A stretch of DNA of 64,000 nt from Nymphaea colorata. Lineage: Eukaryota; Streptophyta; Magnoliopsida; Nymphaeales; Nymphaeaceae. Below the pieces are notes generated by a model. It saw only the letters and a program-made list of their open reading frames with translations. It was not told where the DNA came from and did not search any database. Positions 1 through 11,149 of the stretch are shown here, in pieces (the first letter of the stretch is position 1; each line of letters begins with the position of its first letter). Location: positions 3,977,503 to 4,041,502 of the forward strand of contig NC_045143.1 in NCBI RefSeq assembly GCF_008831285.2, given 5' to 3'. Both the position numbers and the translations under genes were made by a program.

Positions 1-478
1 TATGTAGATGAAGATGATGTAATTATGTAATGTAAAGCATATTTGACTTCTAGTACTGTGATATCATGAAGGTTCAATTTCCTCATGTGCTTTTGTCACA
101 TGAGTTTGCAAAAGAAAGTTTGTGATTCTTAGGGTCTGAAATTCAATTATAAAAATTTCTCTTCCAAGCTTGATTAGCAAGACCTTAGTTTGGTAAAAAT
201 TTAAGAGAAGAAGAACATTTCATGATAATCTTCAAATTGCTTTCCTTTTCAGAGCTAAGGTGGGTGGATTTTCAAAGGTGGATGTAGTTAGATTGGCAGC
301 TGAGTGGAAAGAAATGGCGGCATGCAGCATCTTTTATGGCTAGAAAGAAGTGATCCTAGTGTTAGAGCCTAATTATTGAAAGTGATGTTCAGCTATGAGC
401 CACAGATATCACAAAGCACAGGAATTAGGGTTCCTATGATGCATTTACAAAGGCCTACATGTTAAAGTAGATGACAAT

Positions 479-912
479 TAGGGGTGAGCACAAGCCGAGT
501 CGAGCCCGAATTCAGTCAGCTCTGTTGAGCTCGAGTTCGACTCGATTAAGACACGACAAACTCATTTTAATAGAATTGATATTCATCGTTACTTGTTGAG
601 CTTGAGCTCGACTCGATTAAAGCTCGACAAGCTCGTTTGAATAGTCATCGTCACGTGTTGAGTTCGAGCTCGACTCAATTAAGGCTCGGCAAACTCGTAA
701 ACTCATTTGAATGTATCGACTTGATGAAGGCTCAACAAACTCGATTAAGGCTCGAGCTTGACTCGGTAGTTACGTGTTGAGCTCGAACTCAACTCGATTA
801 TTTGAACAAGTCGACTCATGAACTCGAGCTCGACTCGTTAAGCAAATGACTCGGCTCGAACTCGTTCAAAGCCAAGCTTTAGTGAGTCGCTCGAGCTCGT
901 TGTTCACCCCTA
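479..912. mobile_element. hAT-like non-autonomous miniature element
   Basis: The 434 bp element begins TAGGGGTGAGCA and ends TGTTCACCCCTA. These termini are inverted repeats matching at 11 of 12 bases. The flanks ATGACAAT (471-478) and ATAACAAT (913-920) look like an 8-bp target duplication with one mismatch. An 8-bp duplication and a TAGGGGTG terminus are typical of hAT transposons. The interior has no coding capacity. It is a degenerate array of short units such as GAGCTCGACTCG and ACTCGATTAA. I infer a non-autonomous hAT derivative. Confidence 0.8.
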
Positions 913-920
913 ATAACAAT

Positions 921-3900
921 GCTCTGGTTGCTGAAATTCTGGCTCTCCTCATGGTTGAGATATTTCTTCCCAATGGCAAGGTTATAGTCTAGAAGAGAAG
1001 GATGTCTCCAAAGGCTAGAGGTTGATGGTGAAGATGATTATTGATGTCCCTGATCTATTTGTTTGTTTTTTGTGTTTTCATTCTTTTGTGTTATCTTGAT
1101 TCCTTTCTTGTACTTGTCTCTTTTTTGTCAATAAAAAGTTGGGGGGGCTATCACCCTACAGGTTTGTATGGGCAATAAACAGTTCTACCAATCACCATCA
1201 AAAGACAACTTTGGGAGTATGTGGGCCTGAGTTGGGAACCAATTGACATGCATGTTCATGCAAAGTGGGGGTGAGTCTAGTGATTGAATGTGAATGTGAA
1301 GCTACCAAATAAGCTACATATAGGCAACGTGTGGCGACGACGGCAAAAAACCACGTGTCATACATTATTCTTTTTGTTCTTTTATATACTTTAAAAGTTT
1401 TGTTTGTAATTATTTGTATTTCTAGATATGAATCACTGAATGGGAAGCTTGGGCAATCCAATTTGGTGTTCTATTTTAACAACACTGGTTTGAACAAGCA
1501 CCAGTTCTACTCGGTTTCAGAAAAAGAAAGTATTCTTAGATCAATGTGAATGTGGCACAAAGGAAATGACAAAATCTCCATATATACCATCTTTCAATGG
1601 ACCACTTTGTAAACCTGATCAACTTGCTTAGATCTCATTTGAATGCAGTACAACAACACATGACAAAATCTTCATGTAACCTAATCAATCTGGTTTCAAG
1701 ATTGATATCATGTGTTGCAGAAGGATTGCCAGAGTCAGAAATTTTCATGAGAATGACCGAATTAAAGTTTCTAAATTTTGATACGGGCCAAAATATCATT
1801 TTTCAAAATTTTTGTATAAAAAAATTAGATGTTTTTTTTTTTAATTTAAACTGTCATTTACCTTCCTTCGGATATCAGATATGCGGTTATCGATCAAACA
1901 TAGACAAAGATGATCTATTTAAGTCTTTTAAATTATAATCCTTAAAAGCCAAAACAGGAAGAAAAAAAATTGCAGGCTTCCTTCCCACCGAAGGAAAATC
2001 ACGAAGATCATGTGCCAAGCACAATAATTAACTTCAAGAAATATGATATTATATTGGAGACTTGAACGTGAAAAGCGGCCAGTGAAACATCTCATGTTAC
2101 TGGCAGTACTCTTTTTGATGCGCTTCTTCGAAAGAGGCCCCAGAAACAACGGTCAGCATCTATAACAGTTCATCAAAAATTTGATCACTGTATTATAAAT
2201 GACCGGAGCACGCAATGGTTTTGGTGCTCACATGCCACCCTGCCCTATTAAAACCAAAGAATGTCATATCCCCAATAATATCAACTCCTCCGCCCGCTCG
2301 TTTCTCTAGGAAAAATGCTTTTATATGACTTCCTGTCTAAGAAAGACCGCTTACCATTCCGATTTCTTGGATCATCCCATGTGGCTATATATATATATAT
2401 ATATATAAGATTATTTACTAAAATACTTTGTTGCAATTTAACCTTGTAGATATGATCTTAGTGACTTGATGAGAAACATATATTAGATTAACCGTTTTCT
2501 TCCTTAAATAATGTTTTTTAATAGGCAATAAAATGAATGTCTCTTATAACATCAAAATTTTGATGGTATAAAGATCAATTGTTTTTATAAAAAATGACTT
2601 GAATTAAAGCATGGTTTATAGTGTTTATAAATACATTAGAAGGTTCACTTTTTTGTTTAAAACACTTCTTAACATGGTTTTCATTCCTTACATAAATAAA
2701 TAGTCTAGTGTGTGCGTGTATATATATATATATATATACATTCAATTTGTAGGTAGAAAAAAAATCAAAGAATAAGATACAAAAATTTGTATACTTTTGA
2801 ATTAATTTGTCATAGCTAGAAATTTTGAGACTTTGGAATATATAATGAGGGTGGGTCAATGTATGCAGAAACGTGGGTAGAAAGGTGTGGGTGTGACATC
2901 CTTGAATTCTTAATGAAGCAACGGAGAATTTTTTATTATCTTTTGACAATTTTGAGGTGCTTTTAAAGTTTTATACTTTTTTGAGTAATTATATGCCAAA
3001 CATGCTTCAGCAAAAGTTCATGATGCTGTTAGTTTCTTCTTGAAGGATCTTTGTTTCACTTTTTTTGGACTTGATTGTGAATTATAGAAAATGATTGTGG
3101 GTTTGTAGACAGAGGTTTAGCTCGTAGGCAACTTATCACGAGTTCAAAATAATGTTATGAATAATTGGGGGGAGCCATATGATGCGGACATTTGCCCACA
3201 CCAATCGATAAAATTTCATGATTCTTTTAATAATGTGCACTTTTGAATCCATCATTTATGAAAACCAAGTTCTTTTAATGAGTTGTAAAAATTTGTTTTT
3301 CTCGCTCCACCACTGGTTATAAAAGTATACAATAGAATCGATTTGGTCAGACTGCCAATTAGAAATCTGAATGACACTTCTAAGCATCATCAGTTTCGTG
3401 ACTTATAAGCAAAGATCTCAATCTACTGGTATTTTCTTGAGATGGTGCTGCATGAACGGTGTATTTTTTATTATTTTATATTATCCTTTAAACCAAAAGA
3501 GAAAAAGTATATATATTCCATCGTTACAAGTGAAATACCGGTAAAAACTAAGTTGCCATTAGTTTTACACTTTTATTGGACAGTTAGTTTGCTCCTTTAG
3601 AAACAGTAAATACCAGCGAGTACAGAATCAAAATGTTTCAAACATGCTGTCTAATTACATCAAGCCCCATTCGGTGCGCGTTTCAGAAATTTGAGGCGTA
3701 GGAAGCATTTCTTGTCGTTGTCGTATACAGTAACGTACTCGTCATCTTATGTCATATGGGCTATTTTGCTAACAAATGAACGATAACAAGAAGTTATATG
3801 TGTGTCCATGATTAAGCAATAGAAATTCAATGATTTTTATGACCCCACATATATGCAAACCCATAATCATGCATCTTGATTGTAGGACCTTCTCAGTGGT

Positions 3901-4775
3901 TGTTAATCTTATGATATACATAAATAAATTTAATCTTTCTTAGAAAATTTCTTCACATGCAAAACTGAAATATGTATAAGCGTGTAAAAATGTAAATTCA
4001 AAGGCTATAGATAACGCAAGTGAGTAACATTCTGATGACATTAACAAGTTGTGATAATTCAAAACATTGCGACATGGATTTGGAGGTAAATAAGCTTTGA
4101 TATTGTTATTTTTCCAAAAAAAGATCCATTTTCTAACGTTATTAGTAAAAAAAAAAACAAAAAATCTCGACTTCTAATAATCAGCATCACTTGATGTGCA
4201 AATTTTTTATTTTTTTCAATTTCAGTGTTTACCGAAATTTCTAAAAAAAAAAGGTGATGCATATTTCGTTCCAAATTACAATTCCAAAGAAAGCATAAGC
4301 ACGCCAAGTCTTGTAATTCTCAGCACTTCTCCTTTTCAAATACTAAAAAGATAATCATGGCCGCCATCTGTGGAATCTCAGAAACACCTTCTCTACTCCA
4401 ACGCAGTAAAAATTAAAATCGTCGTTGGCGTTTTAGTAAACAACATAACATGCATTCTAAACCCTAAGGCCATTGATAGCTTCAGATCTGAAATCCGCGA
4501 CTGATCACGAATCCCTGTTGCCGTCAATTCACAGTTGAAACATCAACTGTGGATTCGAGAACCGCATTACTTTCTCAACGCATAAACTGAAAAGGGATCC
4601 AACTACAGTGTTAGCTTCAGATCTCAGATTCGACGCTATCAAACACAAAAGGAACAAAGAAAAGAAAGAGAGGATCAAACGAGGCATATAAATGCTCACT
4701 GTGGATGAAGAAATCTAGGGCAACTTTCTCACTCTTAGCAAAACACTGTGTTTTTCCCTCTTTTCTTTTATCTAT
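921..4775. other. intergenic, no supported gene
   Basis: No open frame here resembles a known protein and none shows a convincing exon structure. The stretch is AT-rich, with TA microsatellites at 2386-2407 and about 2719-2738. A telobox-like AAACCCTAA lies near 4460 and a TATA-like ATATAAAT near 4686, which may mark a promoter, but I find no gene to go with them. Confidence 0.6.
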
Positions 4776-4823
4776 TCAGCACAAGGCAGCAGCCATTACC
4801 GCACCTTCGCTTCCAGGCGCATT

Positions 4824-5110
4824 CACGTGACCTGCAAAAACAAAAGGAAATTAAGAAAAAAGAAGAGAGAGAAAAGTGAACAGAAAATAAAGTAGAGAGA
4901 GAAAGAGAGTGGGAGGAGTCTTTTTTTTTTTTCTTCTTCCCTCCTTTTTTATCTTTCCATGACCATCGGCGGAAGAATCAACCCCAAAGGACACGCGTCT
5001 CGCGGAGGTTGGGCAGATGTGCGCCACGTGGCTACAGAAGATATGGAGCGAACCAACCACTGGAGCTGCGCCACGTGTCCACGAGAATATCTTCCGCCTT
5101 ACGTCACGTG
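4824..5110. promoter_or_regulatory. cluster of four G-box/ABRE (CACGTG) motifs
   Basis: CACGTG occurs at 4824-4829, 5025-5030, 5072-5077 and 5105-5110. The contexts TCACGTGACC, GCCACGTGGC, GCCACGTGTCC and GTCACGTGAC are classic ABRE/G-box forms bound by bZIP factors. An RY-like CATGCATG lies at about 5124. Random sequence would give this hexamer about once per 4 kb. The cluster is about 2.7 kb upstream of the PP2C start codon. Clade A PP2C genes are commonly induced by ABA, so a distal role is plausible but unproven. It could instead serve an unrecognised transcript on the other side. Confidence 0.55.
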
Positions 5111-5810
5111 ACCTCATGGATGCCATGCATGTGATCGCCGAGTACATGTCATGTGATGCATCATGTCATGGCATATGTCAAACTTTTTTAAAAAAAATAT
5201 CGTTTGTATCGGATATTCCGATTACTTAACGTTATAAACGCCGTTCCGTTTGCTTAATCATTTATGGTGGATGCGGTCAGGGTGCGGGTCGACAGAGTGT
5301 TCATTTATGAGCCAAATACCGTACTTACCGATCCGGTTACTCTGGATTTGGATCCATGCCGCCCCTCTTCCACCTGGTTGCATACAAAAAGCGGGACCCA
5401 CCCGAAAACACCCCATGTGATACATTATGACATGCATTGAGGAATATTTTGTTTTTATACAAGCGGCTTCGTCAAACAGTATGTATAAATTTTTTATGGA
5501 AAATATACTGTAATAAAGGCTTCAGTTTAACTGAAAATATAATGTAAAAGTTTACTGTTAAAGATGTTGATAGAGATGAAGATGGCAAGAACAAGAACAA
5601 GAGAATGTTTTACATCAGAATGAAAGCAAATCAGAAATTGGAAGGAGAAGGCACAGGCAAGCAGAAATGTGAGTGGATAGAGACGGAAAGAGGTTCTCTG
5701 TTTACTCCTTTTCTTTAGTTGGAGGTTGATGAACTGAGTTTTAAATTTTCTTCTGTTGCTTTTCTTAGTCTAAGAAATGAGCTGTAGATTTAGTTTGTTC
5801 ATCTTTAAAG

Positions 5811-5912
5811 GGTGTTTGATATAAAGAATATCAGAACATGAGGACATGATCTCCGTGGAGTATGTGTTATAAGAAAATGCGTTTTAATAACAAAATATTC
5901 TTACCAAACACC
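5811..5912. mobile_element. small MITE-like terminal-inverted-repeat element
   Basis: The segment starts GGTGTTTGATATAAAGAATA and ends ATATTCTTACCAAACACC. These ends are imperfect inverted repeats of about 18-20 bases. The 102 bp length and the GGTGTTTGGTA-type terminus resemble plant miniature elements. No clear target-site duplication is visible, so the superfamily is not assigned. Confidence 0.55.
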
Positions 5913-6900
5913 ATTTTATGATTAAGTTACGATCATATTATTGCCTTTATTTGAGCATGAAGTAATGACTATTGAATTTGAATTTTATAGCAGGTTTGTG
6001 ATGGGCGAGCTCAACCCACTAAACCAATCTAATCTGCTTTAACTTCCAAGTTTTTAAACGCAAATCGGTTGAAAGATCCTTAATTATTTAAAGCTTCCTG
6101 AAATTAGCTTCAAACATTATAGAAGCATTCCTCTTTGATATCAAAATATACGTGCCTTGGAGTCTTGATCTTGATTTTATGTTACGTATATTTTACATGA
6201 AGAAGCGTCACAGGAGCTGTTAATTATATTGTTATTATACAACTATAAACTGTTAAAATAACTAGCAGATGGCAGTTGGCAGGTTCATTTTTGCATTTTG
6301 GGTCTATTTGTACTCCATTTCAGACGTTCCACCCGTGCTTCATGAATGCATCATGCTCAGCATCAATGGTCAACCGTGAAAAAATAAAATCAGGTTTGAA
6401 TGACTTGGATATGACTAGATATTCCACTTGAATCGGGCATCATTTCATCTGGAGATTCAAAGTCTTTTAATAACATTCAGATTGATGGTCTTGTTTGGCT
6501 TCACCAAACTCATTATTTCACGTTCACTTCTGACCGATCAACCTGAGTGCTTCATTTAATAAGATTCAGGAAAAGTTCTACCCAGATTCAACTTAAGTTT
6601 GTAAAAACCTGATTTCTGTTTTTTTTCCGCTGTTTTTGTTCTTTATCCAGATGCAGTTATCAGCATGTGCAATTGGATCTTGGGATTCTTGGCCGCCTCA
6701 TAAGATGATCTTGCGCTTGTGTTTGGTATCTGGCTTGATCTTGAGAGAGAAATCCAGTTCCTTGCACCCTACCCACAAAGCAGAAAAGAAGAAAGAAAAA
6801 GTGTCAACGAAATTTAAACCCCATCAATTTTTTTCGTAAGCAATATCTATCAGCGTCGCAAGAAGGTGGAAAAAAGACGACTACTTTAGACGATGCACGA
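5913..6900. other. intergenic / distal PP2C promoter, nothing recognised
   Basis: No coding region, RNA gene or strong repeat is recognised. The stretch leads into the pyrimidine-rich presumed 5' leader of the PP2C gene, around 6950-7180. A possible leader-intron donor, GAG followed by GTATGC, lies near 7180. I could not fix its acceptor. Confidence 0.5.
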
Positions 6901-7846
6901 GGAGAAAAAAAAATTGAGGGAGAGAGATGAGGGAGAAATGCTGCTGTAGTTGGTCCCGCTCATCACTTGACATCTGTCCGTCTCTCCCCCCTTCCCAACC
7001 CCTCCGCCTCCCTCTCTCCCCGTTGCGCTCTGAGTTGGGGACTGTCCTTGGTCTACATCTTCTCGTCTTCTGCTTCTGCCTCAAATTGCGCTACTCCTAG
7101 TACCATTCACTAGAAGCACTACTTTCCTCTCCCACCGTCTCCCCACTGTTGTCAGGTTACTCCACCCACCTTCTTCATGGAGGTATGCACTTTCTTGGCT
7201 CACTCGTTATCTGCTGATCTCTTGATCTTTTTGGGCGTCCTTTCTTGAAGTTGGCGGTCTAGAAATTGATGGTTGATATGTTTCTTCATTTCCTTTCTGG
7301 TGGGTATTTAATGAATCATGAAGGTTGGTGGGAACCTGCTGGGATTCATGCTCATTTTTGCTCTAGAGGCTGTGCTGGTTCCCCATTCCTGAGGGCAACC
7401 ATGACAGGAAAAAGGAGCAAGTGACGTTTGCTCAAAGTTGCAGATTCATACCCTCTTTCCCTGTTTCTTGCTTTCTTCGCCTGTGATCCCCTTTCTGGAG
7501 GTACCTTTTCTTTTGAAGTTTCTGAGGGGACCCAGATGCTAGAAATACGCGCTTGGTGGTGCTTTTCTTGCTAGGGTTTGTGGGTTTTGGATGTTGCCAA
7601 AGTGGGTCTGGCTTAGTCTTCCTGAAAGTGGTCGCCGTCTTTTGGTTTTCGATTCACGGCCGTCTCAATTTTGTCTTGCTGGTTTCGCCTTTGGGGTTGC
7701 GATTTCTGTCCATGAGTCATGGGAACTTGACGGGTAATGGTGGAGCGATGATGGGCTTGGGGAAGGAATTGGTGGTTTTGAGGTTGGGAAGATGGTAGGT
7801 GGTCGGAGTGCTGGTTTCTTGGAGGGGTTTCTTGAGGGCGAATGCG

Positions 7847-9796
7847 ATGGAAGACGTTTCTGCGTCGGCGATAGTTGCGGTTCCGTCATTTAGGATAGGT
7901 TCTAGTTGCGTCTGTGAGAATTCCCTACATATGGATGTTGGGCACTTCAAGATTGCGACTGATGCCCCTGCAACTGGCTTCGTTTCTGAGTCCACGACCG
8001 CGGCTCTGCAGCCCATGGCTTCTTCTGATGAAATTGCATCATGCGGTTTTAGATCAGATCTAGACCGCGAGGAGGTTGTTGGGTGCTCAGCCAAATCGTT
8101 GGAGACCAAATTTGCAGAAGCCTGTTCTGGCATTGGTGCCTCGGAAGGCGAGGATGATGGTACGACTACGAGACCGGAGTCTCTTGATGAAGTGAAACAG
8201 TTGAGTGTTAGTTCCGTGCCTTTTAGTAACGTGGCCGAGGAGGACGATTCCCTGGCTGCTCAAAGTGACCAGGTAGCAGAAGACTCTTGCTCTCTCTCGG
8301 TCCTGAGTGATAGTGGAAGCGTTTGTGGTGGGGGTGGTGAAGAGTCTGCTGATGATACTAGTCCTAGGTTGAACGATCTTGAGGCCATTCCCAAGGATGC
8401 CGGAGCTTTGTCGGAAGTATTTGACAATCACGACATTGCAAGGTCTCCTTTGGACAGTCGTCCGAACATTTCAAACGTTGAAGATGCTTTGACTGATCGA
8501 ACCACGCTGACCGACATCCCTGCTGTTCCTATTCACCGTGCTTCTTCTGATCTAACTGGTTCAGTTCTTGGAGGCAAGCGTAGATTTAGTCCTGACATGG
8601 ACTGCCAACCTCCCTGGGGATGTGTTTCTATCTGTGGAAGGCGACCAGAAATGGAAGATGCTCTTGCTGCTGTCCCAAGATTTACAAAGCTTCCAGCCAC
8701 GTTTCTATGTGATTCTCACTTGACCGGTGCCCAACCACAGAATCCAGAATCCTCTGCATTGCATTTCTTTGGAGTATACGATGGCCATGGCGGTTGCCAG
8801 GTGCACATTGGTTACTTTATAACTGACATCCTGCAGTTATGAATGGGATCAGCTGATGGAAATTTCTTTTTCTGAATTCTTTATATATCAATTTTCAGGT
8901 TGCCAATTACTGTCGTGATCGGATCCATGAGGCATTGGTCGAAGAGCTACGGAGCTTTGATGACGTTGGTCCTGATGAAAACAGCTGGAAGAAATGCTGG
9001 GAGAAAATACTTACTAGTTGCTTTCTTAAGGTTGATGCAGAAGTGGCGGGAACAACGGTCAATGAAGAACCACTTCCTCCTGATAGTGGCAAAGAGCCTA
9101 TTGCGCCCGAGACTGTAGGATCTACTGCAGTCGTTGCTATTCTGTCTTTCAACCAGATAATTGTGGCCAACTGTGGAGATTCGAGGGCTGTACTTTGCCG
9201 TGGTAAAGAAGCCATTCCACTTTCTGTCGATCATAAAGTAAGGGCAGATTTTAATATCATATGCTTCTTCTAAAGTTATTACTTTCAATGTCTGACCTCC
9301 TTTGACTGTTTCAGCCGAACAGAGAGGATGAGTACTCCAGAATCGAAGCAGCTGGAGGGAAAGTCATTCAGTGGAATGGATATCGTGTATTTGGTGTCCT
9401 TGCCATGTCAAGATCAATTGGTAAATAAAACCCTTTGAGCTGGTCTTTTCATGTCCCTCTAGTTCTTGCAATTGGGGCTTAAGCACAGCATTATATTTGT
9501 CACCACAACACTTTGTGGGCATCGTTAGCCGCTACAGACCTCTGGTTATTCTGTCCGCCTTTTTGGACCATTTGCAGAACTCTGTAGCTTGATGCCCATT
9601 GTGTTTTAAAATATGCATGCTTGGAAATGGACTCCGTATTTTGTTCACAAATTTATATGAGTTCTGAAGCCTCCTGTGTTTAAACTTTAAAGGTAATAGC
9701 AGACAAATATCTTTTGCATTTGCAATGGAAATAACAGATAGATGTTCCACTGGCTTTGCAACTGTCCAGAACCTACACGTTTTTTTTTCAATTTTC

Positions 9797-9836
<40 letters not shown>

Positions 9837-10286
9837 ACAAACACATGCACAAACGCGCGGGTAGACAATGTTAACAAGTGCATAAATATGTTTACCTTGG
9901 AAGATCTTTGTCTATTTATGCTTATGAATCTCATGTACACATCCGCATCAGGTGATCGGTATCTGAAACCATGGATTATTCCTGAACCTGAAGTGACATT
10001 TGTTTCTCGCATGAAGGAAGATGAATGCCTTGTATTGGCTAGTGATGGCTTATGGGACGTCATTCCTAATGAAGAAGCTTGTGACATTGCTCGCCGACGT
10101 ATTTTGCATTGGTATAAAAAGAATGGTTTGACATCTTCTATTGAGAGGAGTCAAGGTATAGATCTTGCAGCACAATCAGCAGCGGAGCATCTCTCTAAGC
10201 TTGCCCTTCAGCGGGGAACAAAAGATAATGTCACTGTTATTGTCATTGACCTAAAGGAAAGAAGGAAATTCAGAATAAAGACTTGA
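7847..10286 (+). CDS. clade A protein phosphatase 2C (ABI1/HAB1 type), intact
   Basis: Four exons: 7847-8800, 8899-9237, 9315-9420 and 9952-10286, all with GT-AG introns, predicting 577 residues. The start is the first ATG in frame with exon 1; the product begins [10 protein letters not shown]. Residues 1 to about 255 form an acidic, Ser-rich N-terminal extension. The PP2C domain follows, with GRRPEMED (E270, D271), DGHGG (D312), GDSRAV (D412), DGLWD (D498) and KDN (D558), which supply the metal-binding aspartates. QWNG contains W451, the position of the clade A lock tryptophan that inserts into ABA receptors. In this family the enzyme dephosphorylates SnRK2 kinases and is inhibited by ABA-bound PYR/PYL/RCAR receptors. 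The 531 bp third intron carries a CT/CA microsatellite. A near-identical inverted copy of 7971-10483 lies downstream. I do not decide between ABI and HAB subgroups. Confidence 0.95.
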
Positions 10287-10483
10287 AACATGCTGACATA
10301 GGTCACTCCTTGAGTTCAATTGTCAGAGAAAAATGATCATATAACCCAGGTTCAGTCCTTACAATTGATACGTACATTTTTAAGCCCATCCAGTTTTTTC
10401 ATTTGGGCATGATGGTTGTACGAATGTGATACTCTGTAATATAATGACTATGTTCAAAGTGGTAACCATCCAAAAGGTAAGCC
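7971..10483 (+). repeat. left arm of recent PP2C inverted duplication
   Basis: This 2513 bp arm runs from within exon 1 to about 200 bp past the stop codon. It matches 15218-17737 in reverse complement. Paired coordinates sum to 25708 over exons 1-3 and to 25701 over exon 4 and the 3' flank, so indels total only 7 bp. I found three amino-acid differences in the coding part. Identity stops abruptly at both ends. Confidence 0.95.
9797..9836. repeat. (CT)n(CA)n microsatellite in PP2C intron 3
   Basis: A CT run of about 18 bases passes directly into a CA run of about 21 bases. The inverted copy carries the matching GT/GA tract at 15869-15911 with a slightly different length. That tract accounts for part of the 7 bp difference between the two arms. 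Confidence 0.95.
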
Positions 10484-10687
10484 TTTCCACACTTTCGACT
10501 CTTTGTTTCTCTCCCTGTCTCTCTCTTTCTTCCTCATTCCCTCAAGTAAGACAACGTAAACCTGAGGCTGGATAACTATGGCCGTATGATTTCATTTGCA
10601 GCTCTTACTGCTGTACAAAATATGTTAGTCAGCCTACGCAGTTGAAAATTGTTGCCTTCCACTGGTGGTGCAACATCATCACACGCA

Positions 10688-11147
10688 TATGTTCATATCC
10701 AGTTTTCTCTTTTCTAATCTTGGTTTATTTATTCATACATAAGCATTTTATGCTTTTGTTTAATTTTTCACTACCTAACCTTGAAAGCGATGAGGGAATT
10801 GAGTTTTAAGGAAGATTCCTGGCTGAAAGTGAAACATAATTTCTAAGCAATGTACAAATTCCCCTTCTTAGCTAGTAGCCAGAAATATGTAAATGTTTGG
10901 GCTATTGTGTTCAGCCACCTATGTCATATGAATTTCGCATACATATGCAGTGTATACCATTGTTTGCTTACTGAAAAGCAATGCTGTAAATATTGGTTTT
11001 CATCAAGCACATTTATCACTAATGCACAATAGCTCACACATGTAATTCTTATGTTCATATCCAATTCTTTCTTCTTTTAATCTTGGTTTATTTTTCTATA
11101 CATATAAATATGCGTTTATTTACATTTTCACTACCTAAACTATGAGG
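10688..11147. repeat. diverged direct repeat pair in the spacer
   Basis: 10688-10797 and 11050-11147 share TATGTTCATATCCA, then AATCTTGGTTTATTT, then TTTTCACTACCTAA and GATGAGG or TATGAGG. They are roughly 100 bp direct repeats with substitutions and small indels. No coding potential is seen. Confidence 0.7.
10867..11022 (+). repeat. left half of older, diverged inverted repeat in the spacer
   Basis: About 156 bp here match the reverse complement of about 14625-14779 with many substitutions. Shared blocks include GGGCTATTG, TCATATGAATTTC and TTTTCATCAAGCAC. Paired coordinates sum to about 25646, close to the sum for the main PP2C arms. This is therefore the collinear continuation of the same inverted duplication, but much more diverged. 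Confidence 0.75.
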
Positions 11148-11149
11148 AG

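Noticed and set aside
4776-4831. Possible terminal exon on the - strand after a TTTTTGCAG acceptor, ending with a stop codon
   Set aside because: Only 17 codons long, with no upstream exon recognised on that strand and no known family. Such an open run is common by chance.
7553-7798. Open frame upstream of the PP2C start
   Set aside because: It lies in the presumed leader, starts without a supported ATG context, shows no domain, and overlaps a region probably containing a leader intron.
9756-9951. Apparent N-terminal extension in front of PP2C exon 4
   Set aside because: It is translated intron 3 (TC/CA repeat and AT-rich sequence) before a good acceptor. The exon starts at 9952 in the phase required by exon 3.
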